A DNA stretch of 64,000 nt from Argentina anserina (taxonomy: Eukaryota > Streptophyta > Magnoliopsida > Rosales > Rosaceae). Of this stretch, positions 1 to 12,954 are shown piece after piece. How positions within the stretch are numbered: the first letter of the stretch is position 1; every line of letters begins with the position of its first letter. The stretch lies in assembly GCF_933775445.1 (NCBI RefSeq), contig NC_065877.1, forward strand, positions 17,484,001 through 17,548,000. The letters are read 5' to 3'. The translations under genes and the position numbers were made by a program. The notes below the pieces were generated by a model, which ran no database searches, had not been told where the DNA came from, and saw only the letters and a program-made list of their open reading frames with translations.

Positions 1-164
1 GTTTTGCAAGTGTGGGAGTGTGTTTCTTTCAAACTGAGTATCTTTACTATTCCAATTGTATATCTTTACATCGTTTGCGTATCTTTACTATTCCAATTGT
101 GTATCTTTACATCGTTTCCATATCTTTACTATTCCAATTGTGTATCTTTTCATTTCTCGTTTGA

Positions 165-354
165 GTATCTTTCTGTAAGGCTTTCTGATGCGAGTTTCTA
201 TTGAATTTGAGAGTTTTGCAAGTGTGGGAGTGTGTTTCTTTCAAACTGAGTATCTTTACATAGTTTGCGTATCTTTACTATTCCAATTGTGTATCTTTAC
301 ATCGTTTGCGTATCTTTACTATTCCAATTGTGTATCTTTTCATGTCTCGTTTGA
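165..354 (+). repeat. Representative 190-bp monomer (two 41-bp modules)
   Basis: This is the commonest class across the window: an 85-bp head (GGCTTTCTG form), two 41-bp modules and the 23-bp closing block. The next monomer starts at 355. A 189-bp version has the one-base-shorter GGCTTCTG head. Because 189 is a multiple of three, reading frames run through that version, which accounts for many of the longer apparent ORFs. Confidence 0.95.
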
Positions 355-692
355 GTATCTTTCTGTAAGGCTTTCTGATGCGAGTTTCTATTGAATTTGA
401 GAATTTTGCAAGTGTGGGAGTGTGTTTCTTTCAAACTGAGTATCTTTACATCGTTTGCGTATCTTTACTATTCCAATTGTGTATCTTTAAATCGTTTGCG
501 TATCTTTACTATTCCAATTGTGTACCTTTTCATTTCTCGTTTGAGTATCTTTTTGTAAGGCTTCTGATGCGAGTTTCTATTGTATTTGAGAGTTTTGCAA
601 GTGTGGGAGTGTGTTTCTTTCAAACTGAGTATCTTTACATCGTTTGCGTATCTTTACTATTCCAATTGTGTATCTTTTCATTTCTCGTTTGA

Positions 693-840
693 GTATCTTT
701 CTGTAAGGCTTCTGATGCGAGTTTCTATTGTATTTGAGAGTTTTGCAAGTGTGGGAGTGTGTTTCTTTCAAACTGAGTATCTTTACATCGTTTGCGTATC
801 TTTACTATTCCAATTGTGTATCTTTTCATTTCTCGTTTGA
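693..840 (+). repeat. Representative 148-bp monomer (one 41-bp module)
   Basis: This is the shortest intact class: an 84-bp head (GGCTTCTG form), one 41-bp module and the 23-bp closing block. Consecutive starts at 545, 693, 841 and 989 are each exactly 148 bp apart. The class is commonest in the left 18 kb. It contains four GTATCTTT boxes. A 149-bp version carries the extra T of the GGCTTTCTG head. Confidence 0.95.
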
Positions 841-1325
841 GTATCTTTCTGTAAGGCTTCTGATGCGAGTTTCTATTGTATTTGAGAGTTTTGCAAGTGT
901 GGGAGTGTGTTTCTTTCAAACTGAGTATGTTTACATCGTTTAAGTATCTTTACTATTCCAATTGTGTATTTTTTCATTTCTCGTTTGAGTATCTTTCTGT
1001 AAGGCTTCTGATGCGAGTTTCTATTGTATTTTAGAGTTTTGCAAGTGTGGGAGTGTGTTTCTTTCAATCTGAGTATCTTTACATCGTTTGCGTATATTTA
1101 CTATTCCAATTATGTATCTTTTCATTTCTCGTTTGAGTATCTTTCTGTAAGGCTTTCTGATCCGAGTTTCTATTGAATTTGAGAGTTTTGCAAGTGTGGG
1201 AGTGTGTTTCTTTCAAACTGAGTATCTTTACATCGTTTGCGTATCTTTAGTATTCCAATTGTGTATGTTTACATCGTTTGGTATCTTTACTATTCCAATT
1301 GTGTATCTTTTCATTTCTCGTTTGA

Positions 1326-1536
1326 GTATCTTTCTGTAAGGCTTCTGATGCGAGTTTCTATTGTATTTGAGAGTTTGGCAAGTGTGGGAGTGTGTTTCTT
1401 TCAAACTCAGTATCTTTACTATTCCAATTGTGTATCTTTACATCGTTTGCGTATCTTTACTATTCCAATTGTGTATCTTTACATCGTTTCCGTATCTTTA
1501 CTATTCCAATTGTGTATCTTTTCATTTCTCGTTTGA
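1326..1536 (+). repeat. Representative 211-bp monomer (two and a half modules)
   Basis: The 84-bp head is followed directly by a lone 22-bp half-module (GTATCTTTACTATTCC...) without its 19-bp partner, then two complete modules and the closing block: 84+22+41+41+23 gives 211 exactly. Further examples start near 3,372, 4,977, 6,266, 8,060 and 16,771, with a related one near 11,730. I saw none to the right of about 17 kb. This shows that the two halves of the module can be gained or lost separately. Confidence 0.9.
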
Positions 1537-4500
1537 GTATCTTTCTGTAAGGCTTTCTGATGCGAGTTTCTATTGAATTTGAGAGTTTTGCAAGTGTGGG
1601 AGTGTGTTTCTTTCAAACTGAGTATCTTTACATCGTTTGCGTATCTTTACTATTCCAATTGTGTATCTTTACATTGTTTGCGTATCTTTACTATTCCAAT
1701 TGTGTATCTTTTCATTTCTCGTTTGAGTATCTTTCTGTAAGGCTTTCTGATGCGAGTTTCTATTGAATTTGAGAGTTTTGCAAGTGTGGGAGTGTGTTTC
1801 TTTCAAACTGAGTATCTTTACATAGTTTGCGTATCTTTACTATTCCAATTGTGTATCTTTATATCGTTTGCGTATCTTTACTATTCCAATTGTGTATCTT
1901 TTCATTTCTCGTTTGAGTATCTTTCTGTAAGGCTTTCTCATGCGAGTTTCTATTGAATTTGAGAATTTTGCAAGTGTGGGAGTGTGTTTCTTTCAAACTG
2001 AGTATCTTTACATCGTTTGCGTATCTTTACTATTCCAATTGTGTATCTTTTCATTTCTCGTTTGAGTATCTTTCTGTAAGGCTTTTGATGCGAGTTTCTA
2101 TTGTATTTGAGAGTTTTGCAAGTGTGGGAGTGTGTTTCTTTCAAACTGAGTATCTTTACATCGTTTGCGTATCTTTACTATTCCAATTGTGTATCTTTTC
2201 ATTTCTCATTTGAGTATCTTTCTGTAAGGCTTCTGATGCGAGTTTCTATTGTATTTGAGAGTTTTGCAAGTGTGGGAGTGTGTTTCTTTCAAACTGAGTA
2301 TCTTTACATGTTTGCGTATCTTTACTATTCCAATTGTGTATCTTTACATCGTTTGCGTATCTTTACTATTCCAATTGTGTATCTTTTCATTTCTTGTTTG
2401 AGTATCTTTCTGTAAGGCTTCTGATGCGAGTTTCTATTGTATTTGAGAGTTTTGCAAGTGTGGGAGTGTGTTTCTTTAAAACTGAGTATCTTTACATCGT
2501 TTACGTATCTTTACTATTCCAATTGTGTATCTTTTCATTTCTCGTTTGAGTATCTTTCTGTAAGGCTTTTGATGCGAGTTTCTATTGTATTTGAGAGTTT
2601 TGCAAGTGTCGGAGTGTGTTTCTTTCAAACTGAGTATCTTTAAATCGTTTGCGTATCTTTACTATTCCAATTGTGTATCTTTACATCGTTTGCGTATCTT
2701 TACTATTCCAATTGTGTATCTTTTCATCGTTTGCGTATCTTTACTATTCCAATTGTGTATCTTTTCATTTCTCGTTTGAGTATCTTTCTGTAAGGCTTTC
2801 TGATGCGAGTTTCTATTGAATTTGAGAGTTTTGCAAGTGTGGGAATGTGTTTCTTTCAAACTGAGTATCTTTACATCGTTTGCGTATCTTTACTATCCCA
2901 ATTGTGTATCTTTTCATTTCTCGTTTGAGTATCTTTCTGTAAGGCTTCTGATGCGAGTTTCTATTGTATTTGAGAGTTTTGCAAGTGTGGGAGTGTGTTT
3001 CTTTCAAACTGAGTATCTTTACATCGTTTGCGTATCTTTACTATTCCAATTGTGTATCTTTTCATTTCTCGTTTGAGTATCTTTCTGTAAGGCTTCTGAT
3101 GCGAGTTTCTATTGTATTTGAGAGTTTTGCAAGTGTGGGAGTGTGTTTCTTTCAAACTGAGTATCTTTACATCGTTTGCGTATCTTTACTATTCCAATTG
3201 TGTATCTTTTCATTTCTCATTTGAGTATCTTTCTGTAAGGCTTCTGATGCGAGTTTCTATTGTATTTGAGAGTTTTGCAAGTGTGGGAGTGTGTTTCTTT
3301 CAAACTGAGTATCTTTACATGTTTGCGTATCCTTACTATTCTAATTGTGTATCTTTTCATTTCTCGTTTGAGTATCTTTCTGTAAGGCTTCTGATGCGAG
3401 TTTCTATTGTATTTGAGAGTTTGGCAAGTGTGGGAGTGTGTTTCTTTCAAACTCAGTATCTTTACTATTCCAATTGTGTATCTTTACATCGTTTGCGTAT
3501 CTTTACTATTCCAATTGTGTATCTTTACATCGTTTCCGTATCTTTACTATTCCAATTGTGTATCTTTTCATTTCTCGTTTGAGTATCTTTCTGTAAGGCT
3601 TTCTGATGCGAGTTTCTATTGAATTTGAGAGTTTTGCAAGTGTGGGAGTGTGTTTCTTTCAAACTGAGTATCTTTACATAGTTTGCGTATCTTTACTATT
3701 CCAATTGTGTATCTTTATATCGTTTGCGTATCTTTACTATTCCAATTGTGTATCTTTTCATTTCTCGTTTGAGTATCTTTCTGTAAGGCTTTCTCATGCG
3801 AGTTTCTATTGAATTTGAGAATTTTGCAAGTGTGGGAGTGTGTTTCTTTCAAACTGAGTATCTTTACATCGTTTGCGTATCTTTACTATTCCAATTGTGT
3901 ATCTTTACATCGTTTGCGTATCTTTACTATTCCAATTGTGTATCTTTTCATTTCTCGTTTGAGTATCTTTCTGTAAGGCTTTCTGATGCGAGTTTCTATT
4001 GAATTTGAGAATTTTGCAAGTGTGGGAGTGTGTTTCTTTCAAACTGAGTATCTTTACATCGTTTGCGTATCTTTACTATTCCAATTGTATATCTTTACAT
4101 CGTTTGCGTATCTTTACTATTCCAATTGTGTGTCTTTTCATTTCTCGTTTGAGTATCTTTTTGTAAGGCTTCTGATGCGAGTTTCTATTGTATTTGAGAG
4201 TTTTGCAAGTGTGGGAGTGTGTTTCTTTCAAACTGAGTATCTTTACATCGTTTGCGTATCTTTACTATTCCAATTGTGTATCTTTTCATTTCTCGTTTGA
4301 GTATCTTTCTGTAAGGCTTCTGATGCGAGTTTCTATTGTATTTTAGAGTTTTGCAAGTGTGGGAGTGTGTTTCTTTCAATCTGAGTATCTTTACATCGTT
4401 TGCGTATATTTATTATTCCAATTGTGTATCTTTTCATTTCTCGTTTGAGTATCTTTCTGTAAGGCTTTCTGATGCGAGTTTCTATTGAATTTGAGAGTTT

Positions 4501-6265
4501 TGCAAGTGTGGGAGTGTGTTTCTTTCAAACTGAGTATCTTTACATCGGTTGCGTATCTTTACTATTCCAATTGTGTATCTTTACATCGTTTGCGTATCTT
4601 TACTATTCCAATTGTGTATCTTTTCATCGTTTGCGTATCTTTACTATTCCAATTGTGTATCTTTTCATTTCTCGTTTGAGTATCTTTCTGTAAGGCTTTA
4701 TGATGCGAGTTTCTATTGAATTTGAGAGTTTTGCAAGTGTGGGAGTGTGTTTCTTTCAAACTGAGTATCTTTACATCGTTTGCGTATCTTTACTATTCCA
4801 ATTGTGTATCTTTTCATTTCTGGTTTGAGTATCTTTCTGTAAGGCTTCTGATGCGAGTTTCTATTGTATTTGAGAGTTTTGCAAGTGTGGGAGTGTGTTT
4901 CTTTCAAACTGAGTATCTTTACATCGTTTGCGTATCTTTACTATTCAAATTGTGTATCTTTTCATTTCTCGTTTGAGTATCTTTCTGTAAGGCTTCTGAT
5001 GCGAGTTTCTATTGTATTTGAGAGTTTTGCAAGTGTGGGAGTGTGTTTCTTTCAAACTGAGTATCTTTACTATTCCAATTGTATATCTTTACATCGTTTG
5101 CGTATCTTTACTATTCCAATTGTGTATCTTTACATCGTTTCCATATCTTTACTATTCCAATTGTGTATCTTTTCATTTCTCGTTTGAGTATCTTTCTATA
5201 AGGCTTTCTGATGCGAGTTTCTATTGAATTTGAGAGTTTTGCAAGTGTGGGAGTGTGTTTCTTTCAAACTGAGTATCTTTACATCGTTTGCGTATCTTTA
5301 CTATTCCAATTGTGTATCTTTTCATTTCTCATTTGAGTATCTTTCTGTAAGGCTTCTGATGCGAGTTTCTATTGTATTTGAGAGTTTTGCAAGTGTGGGA
5401 GTGTGTTTCTTTCAAACTGAGTATCTTTACATCGTTTGCGTATCTTTACTATTCCAATTGTGTATCTTTTCATTTCTCGTTTGAGTATCTTTCTGTAAGG
5501 CTTCTGATGCGAGTTTCTATTGTATTTGAGAGTTTTGCAAGTGTGGGAGTGTGTTTCTTTCAAACTGAGTATCTTTACATCGTTTGCGTATCTTTACTAT
5601 TCCAATTGTGTATCTTTTCATTTCTCGTTTGAGTATCTTTCTGTAAGGCTTCTGATGCGAGTTTCTATTGTATTTGAGAGTTTTGCAAGTGTGGGAGTGT
5701 GTTTCTTTCAAACTGAGTATGTTTACATCGTTTGCGTATCTTTACTATTCCAATTGTGTATTTTTTCATTTCTCGTTTGAGTATCTTTCTGTAAGGCTTC
5801 TGATGCGAGTTTCTATTGTATTTGAGAGTTTTGCAAGTGTGGGAGTGTGTTTCTTTCAATCTGAGTATCTTTACATCGTTTGCGTATATTTACTATTCCA
5901 ATTATGTATCTTTTCACTTCTCGTTTGAGTATCTTTCTGTAAGGCTTTCTGATCCGAGTTTCTATTGAATTTGAGAGTTTTCCAAGTGTGGGAGTGTGTT
6001 TCTTTCAAACTGAGTATCTTTACATCGTTTGCGTATCTTTAGTATTCCAATTGTGTATGTTTACATCGTTTGGTATCTTTACTATTCCAATTGTGTATCT
6101 TTTCATTTCTCGTTTGAGTATCTTTCTGTAAGGCTTCTGATGCGAGTTTCTATTGTATTTGAGAGTTTTGCAAGTGTGGGAGTGTGTTTCTTTCAAACTG
6201 AGTATCTTTACATCGTTTGCGTATCTTTACTATTCCAATTGTGTATCTTTTCATTTCTCGTTTGA

Positions 6266-9200
6266 GTATCTTTCTGTAAGGCTTCTGATGCGAGTTTCTA
6301 TTGTATTTGAGTGTTTTGCAAGTGTGGGAGTGTGTTTCTTTCAAACTCAGTATCTTTACTATTCCAATTGTGTATCTTTACATCGTTTGCGTATCTTTAC
6401 TATTCCAATTGTGTATCTTTACATCGTTTCCATATCTTTACTATTCCAATTGTGTATCTTTTCATTTCTCGTTTGAGTATCTTTCTGTAAGGCTTTCTGA
6501 TGCGAGTTTCTATTGAATTTGAGAGTTTTGCAAGTGTGGGAGTGTGTTTCTTTCAAACTGAGTATCTTTACATAGTTTGCGTATCTTTACTATTCCAATT
6601 GTGTATCTTTACATCGTTTGCGTATCTTTACTATTCCAATTGTGTATCTTTTCATTTCTCGTTTGAGTATCTTTCTGTAAGGCTTTCTGATGCGAGTTTC
6701 TATTGAATTTGAGAATTTTGCAAGTGTGGGAGTGTGTTTCTTTCAAACTGAGTATCTTTACATCGTTTGCGTATCTTTACTATTCCAATTGTGTATCTTT
6801 ACATCGTTTGCGTATCTTTACTATTCCTATTGTGTATCTTTTCATTTCTCGTTTGAGCATCTTTCTGTAAGGCTTTCTGATGCGAGTTTCTATTGAATTT
6901 GAGAATTTTGCAAGTGTGGGAGTGTGTTTCTTTCAAACTGAGTATCTTTACATCGTTTGCGTATCTTTACTATTCTAATTGTGTATCTTTAAATCGTTTG
7001 CGTATCTTTACTATTCCAATTGTGTATCTTTTCATTTCTCGTTTGAGTATCTTTTTGTAAGGCTTCTGATGCGAGTTTCTATTGTATTTGAGAGTTTTGC
7101 AAGTGTGGGAGTGTGTTTCTTTCAAACTGAGTATCTTTACATCGTTTGCGTATCTTTACTATTCCAATTGTGTATCTTTTCATTTCTCGTTTGAGTATCT
7201 TTCTGTAAGGCTTCTGATGCGAGTTTCTATTGTATTTGAGAGTTTTGCAAGTGTGGGAGTGTGTTTCTTTCAAACTGAGTATCTTTACATCGTTTGCGTA
7301 TCTTTACTATTCCAATTGTGTATTTTTTCATTTCTCGTTTGAGTATCTTTCTGTAAGGCTTCTGATGCGAGTTTCTATTGTATTTGAGAGTTTTGCAAGT
7401 GTGGGAGTGTGTTTCTTTCAATCTGAGTATCTTTACATCGTTTGCGTATATTTACTATTCCAATTGTGTATCTTTTCATTTCTCGTTTGAGTATCTTTCT
7501 GTAAGGCTTTCTGATCCGAGTTTCTATTGAATTTGAGAGTTTTGCAAGTGTGGGAGTGTGTTTCTTTCAAACTGAGTATCTTTACATCGTTTGCGTATCT
7601 TTAGTATTCCAATTGTGTATGTTTACATCGTTTGGTATCTTTACTATTCCAATTGTGTATCTTTTCATTTCTCGTTTGAGTATCTTTCTGTAAGGCTTTC
7701 TGATGCGAGTTTCTATTGAATTTGAGAGTTTTGCAAGTGTGGCAGTGTGTTTCTTTCAAACTGAGTATCTTTAAATCGTTTGCGTGTCTTTACTATTCCA
7801 ATTCTGTATCTTTACATCGTTTGCGTATCTTTACTATTCCAATTGTGTATCTTTTCATTTCTCGTTTGAGTATCTTTCTGTAAGGCTTTCTGATGCGAGT
7901 TTCTATTGAATTTGAGAGTTTTGCAAGTGTGGGAGTGTGTTTCTTTCAAACTGAGTATCTTTACATCGGTTGCGTATCTTTACTATTCCAATTGTGTATC
8001 TTTACATCGTTTGCGTATCTTTACTATTCCAATTGTGTATCTTTTCATTTCTCGTTTGAGTATCTTTCTGTAAGGCATCTGATGCGAGTTTCTATTGTAT
8101 TTGAGTGTTTTGCAAGTGTGGGAGTGTGTTTCTTTCAAACTCAGTATCTTTACTATTCCAATTGTGTATCTTTACATCGTTTGCGTATCTTTACTATTCC
8201 AATTGTGTATCTTTACATCGTTTCCATATCTTTACTATTCCAATTGTGTATCTTTTCATTTCTCGTTTGAGTATCTTTCTGTAAGGCTTTCTGATGCGAG
8301 TTTCTATTGAATTTGAGAGTTTTGCAAGTGTGGGAGTGTGTTTCTTTCAAACTGAGTATCTTTACATAGTTTGCGTATCTTTACTATTCCAATTGTGTAT
8401 CTTTACATCGTTTGCGTATCTTTACTATTCCAATTGTGTATCTTTTCATTTCTCGTTTGAGTATCTTTCTGTAAGGCTTTCTGATGCGAGTTTCTATTGA
8501 ATTTGAGAATTTTGCAAGTGTGGGAGTGTGTTTCTTTCAAACTGAGTATCTTTACATCGTTTGCGTATCTTTACTATTCCAATTGTGTATCTTTACATCG
8601 TTTGCGTATCTTTACTATTCCTATTGTGTATCTTTTCATTTCTCGTTTGAGCATCTTTCTGTAAGGCTTTCTGATGCGAGTTTCTATTGAATTTGAGAAT
8701 TTTGCAAGTGTGGGAGTGTGTTTCTTTCAAACTGAGTATCTTTACATCGTTTGCGTATCTTTACTATTCTAATTGTGTATCTTTAAATCGTTTGCGTATC
8801 TTTACTATTCCAATTGTGTATCTTTTCATTTCTCGTTTGAGTATCTTTTTGTAAGGCTTCTGATGCGAGTTTCTATTGTATTTGAGAGTTTTGCAAGTGT
8901 GGGAGTGTGTTTCTTTCAAACTGAGTATCTTTACATCGTTTGCGTATCTTTACTATTCCAATTGTGTATCTTTTCATTTCTCGTTTGAGTATCTTTCTGT
9001 AAGGCTTCTGATGCGAGTTTCTATTGTATTTGAGAGTTTTGCAAGTGTGGGAGTGTGTTTCTTTCAAACTGAGTATCTTTACATCGTTTGCGTATCTTTA
9101 CTATTCCAATTGTGTATTTTTTCATTTCTCGTTTGAGTATCTTTCTGTAAGGCTTCTGATGCGAGTTTCTATTGAATTTGAGAGTTTTGCAAGTGTGGGA

Positions 9201-9704
9201 GTGTGTTTCTTTCAAACTGAGTATCTTTACATCGTTTGCGTATCTTTAGTATTCCAATTGTGTATGTTTACATCGTTTGGTATCTTTACTATTCCAATTG
9301 TGTATCTTTTCATTTCTCGTTTGAGTATCTTTCTGTAAGGCTTTCTGATGCGAGTTTCTATTGAATTTGAGAGTTTTGCAAGTGTGGCAGTGTGTTTCTT
9401 TCAAACTGAGTATCTTTAAATCGTTTGCGTGTCTTTACTATTCCAATTCTGTATCTTTACATCGTTTGCGTATCTTTACTATTCCAATTGTGTATCTTTT
9501 CATTTCTCGTTTGAGTATCTTTCTGTAAGGCTTTCTGATGCGAGTTTCTATTGAATTTGAGAGTTTTGCAAGTGTGGGAGTGTGTTTCTTTCAAACTGAG
9601 TATCTTTACATCGGTTGCGTATCTTTACTATTCCAATTGTGTATCTTTACATCGTTTGCGTATCTTTACTATTCCAATTGTGTATCTTTTCATTTCTCAT
9701 TTGA
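6266..9704 (+). repeat. 1,794-bp higher-order repeat (10 monomers), two tandem copies
   Basis: Copy 1 (6,266-8,059) has monomers of 211, 190, 190, 190, 148, 148, 148, 189, 190 and 190 bp. Copy 2 (8,060-9,704) has the same order but lacks one 148-bp monomer, the one with CAATCTGAG, and is 1,645 bp long. Shared rare marks at a 1,794-bp offset include GAGTGTTTTGCAAG, TTCCTATTGTG and GAGCATC. After the missing monomer the offset becomes about 1,645, seen with the CGTTTGGTATC and GTGTGGCAGTG marks. A related, rearranged block lies near 11.4-12.8 kb. Confidence 0.9.
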
Positions 9705-10232
9705 GTATCTTTCTGTAAGGCTTTCTGATGCGAGTTTCTATTGAATTTGAGAGTTTTGCAAGTGTGGGAGTGTGTTTCTTTCAAACTGAGTATCTTTACA
9801 TCGTTTGCGTATCTTTACTATTCCAATTGTGTATGTTTACATCGTTTGGTATCTTTACTATTCCAATTGTGTATCTTTTCATTTCTCGTTTGAGTATCTT
9901 TCTGTAAGGCTTTCTGATGCGAGTTTCTATTGAATTTGAGAGTTTTGCAAGTGTGGGAGTGTGTTTCTTTCAAACTGAGTATCTTTACATCGGTTGCGTA
10001 TCTTTACTATTCCAATTGTGTATCTTTACATCGTTTGCGTATCTTTACTATTCCAATTGTGTATCTTTTCATTTCTCGTTTGAGTATCTTTCTGTAAGGC
10101 TTTCTGATGCGAGTTTCTATTGAATTTGAGAGTTTTGCAAGTGTGGGAGTGTGTTTCTTTCAAACTGAGTATCTTTACATCGTTTGCGTATCTTTACTAT
10201 TCCAATTGTGTATCTTTTCATTTCTCGTTTGA

Positions 10233-11200
10233 GTATCTTTCTGTAAGGCTTCTGATGCGAGTTTCTATTGTATTTGAGAGTTTTGCAAGTGTGGGAGTGT
10301 GTTTCTTTCAATCTGAGTATATTTACATCGTTTGCGTATCTTTACTATTCCAATTGTGTATCTTTTCATTTCTCGTTTGAGTATCTTTCTGTAAGGCTTT
10401 CTGATCCGAGTTTCTATTGAATTTGAGAGTTTTGCAAGTGTGGGAGTGTATTTCTTTCAAACTGAGTATCTTTAAATCGTTTGCGTATCTTTAGTATTCC
10501 AATTGTGTATGTTTACATCGTTTGCGTATCTTTACTATTCCAATTGTGAGTATCTTTCTGTAAGGGTTGTGATGCGAGTTTCTATTGTATTTGAGAGTTT
10601 TGCAAGTGTGGGAGTGTGTTTCTTTCAAACTAAGTATCTTTACATCGTTTGCGTATCTTTACTATTCCAATTGTGTATCTTTACATCGTTTCCGTATCTT
10701 TACTATTCCAATTGTGTATCTTTACATCGTTTGCGTATCTTTACTATTCCAATTGTGTATCTTTTCATTTCTCGTTTGAGTATCTTTCTGTAAGGCTTTC
10801 TGATGCGAGTTTCTATTGAATTTGAGAGTTTTGCAAGGGTGGGAGTGTGTTTCTTTCAAACTGAGTATCTTTACATCGTTTGCGTATCTTTACTATTCCA
10901 ATTGTGTATCTTTACATCGTTTGCGTATCTTTACTATTCCAATTGTGTATCTTTACATCGTTTCCGTATCTTTACTATTCCAATTGTGTATGTTTTCATT
11001 TCTCGTTTGAGTATCTTTCTGTGAGGCTTTCTGATGCGAGTTTCTATTGAATTTGAGAGTTTTGCAAGTGTGGGAGTGTGTTTCTTTCAAACTGAGTATC
11101 TTTACATAGTTTGCGTATCTTTACTATTCCAATTGTGTATCTTTACATCGTTTGCGTATCTTTACTATTCTAATTGTGTATCTTTTCATTTCTCGTTTGA
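10233..11200 (+). repeat. Third copy of the 968-bp five-monomer higher-order repeat
   Basis: Monomer starts at 10,233, 10,381, 10,550, 10,780 and 11,011, with the next at 11,201, give 148, 169, 230, 231 and 190 bp: the same order and total length as the tandem pair 2,722 bp downstream. It shares the 21-bp deletion, GGGTTGTGATG and TTGCAAGGGTG. It has private differences, for example GTGAGGC near 11,021 and CTATTCTAATTG near 11,166. Confidence 0.93.
10381..10549 (+). repeat. 169-bp deletion-variant monomer
   Basis: This is a two-module monomer lacking 21 bp of the closing block, so the last module ends CCAATTGTGAGTATC and runs straight into the next head. The following head has the rare GTAAGGGTTGTGATG spelling. 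The same deletion and the same rare head recur at 13,103-13,271 and 14,071-14,239, so the three are copies of one deletion event spread by higher-order duplication. Confidence 0.93.
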
Positions 11201-12954
11201 GTATCTTTCTGTAAGGCTTTCTGATGCGAGTTTCTATTGTATTTGAGAGTTTTGCAAGTGTGGGAGTGTGTTTCTTTCAAACTGAGTATCTTTACATCGT
11301 TTGCGTATCTTTACTATTCCAATTGTGTATCTTTTCTTTTCTCGTTTGAGTATCTTTCTATAAGGCTTCTGATGCGAGTTTCTATTGTATTTGAGAGTTT
11401 TGCAAGTGTGGGAGTGTGTTTCTTTCAAACTGAGTATCTTTACATAGTTTGCGTATCTTTACTATTCCAATTGTGTATCTTTACATCGTTTGCGTATCTT
11501 TACTATTCCAATTGTGTATCTTTTCATTTCTCGTTTGAGTATCTTTCTGTAAGGCTTTCTGATGCGAGTTTCTATTGAATTTGAGAATTTTGCAAGTGTG
11601 GGAGTGTGTTTCTTTCAAACTGAGTATCTTTACATCGTTTGCGTATCTTTACTATTCCAATTGTGTATCTTTACATCGTTTGCGTATCTTTACTATTCCT
11701 ATTGTGTATCTTTTCATTTCTCGTTTGAGCATCTTTCTGTAAGGCTTTCTGATGCGAGTTTCTATTGAATTTGAGAATTTTGCAAGTGTGGGAGTGTGTT
11801 TCTTTCAAACTGAGTATCTTTACTATTCCAATTGTATATCTTTACATCGTTTGCGTATCTTTACTATTCCAATTGTGTATCTTTAAATCGTTTGCGTATC
11901 TTTACTATTCCAATTGTGTATCTTTTCATTTCTCGTTTGAGTATCTTTCTGTAAGGCTTCTGATGCGAGTTTCTATTGTATTTGAGAGTTTTGCAAGTGT
12001 GGGAGTGTGTTTCTTTCAAACTGAGTATGTTTACATCGTTTGCGTATATTTACTATTCCAATTGTGTATTTTTTCATTTCTCGTTTGAGTATCTTTCTGT
12101 AAGGCTTCTGATGCGAGTTTCTATTGTATTTGAGAGTTTTGCAAGTGTGGGAGTGTGTTTCTTTCAATCTGAGTATCTTTACATCGTTTGCGTATATTTA
12201 CTATTCCAATTGTGTATCTTTTCTTTTCTCGTTTGAGTATCTTTCTGTAAGGCTTTCTGATCCGAGTTTCTATTGAATTTGAGAGTTTTGCAAGTGTGGG
12301 AGTGTGTTTCTTTCAAACTGAGTATCTTTACATCGTTTGCGTATCTTTAGTATTCCAATTGTGTATGTTTACATCGTTTGGTATCTTTACTATTCCAATT
12401 GTGTATCTTTTCATTTCTCGTTTGAGTATCTTTCTGTAAGGCTTTCTGATGCGAGTTTCTATTGAATTTGAGAGTTTTGCAAGTGTGGCAGTGTGTTTCT
12501 TTCAAACTGAGTATCTTTAAATCGTTTGCGTGTCTTTACTATTCCAATTCTGTATCTTTACATCGTTTGCGTATCTTTACTATTCCAATTGTGTATCTTT
12601 TCATTTCTCGTTTGAGTATCTTTCTGTAAGGCTTTCTGATGCGAGTTTCTATTGAATTTGAGAGTTTTGCAAGTGTGGGAGTGTGTTTCTTTCAAACTGA
12701 GTATCTTTACATCGTTTGCGTATCTTTACTATTCCAATTGTGTATCTTTACATCGTTTGCGTATCTTTACTATTCCAATTGTGTATCTTTTCATTTCTCG
12801 TTTGAGTATCTTTCTGTAAGGCTTTCTGATGCGAGTTTCTATTGAATTTGAGAGTTTTGCAAGTGTGGGAGTGTGTTTCTTTCAAACTGAGTATCTTTAC
12901 ATCGTTTGCGTATCTTTACTATTCCAATTGTGTATCTTTTCATTTCTCGTTTGA

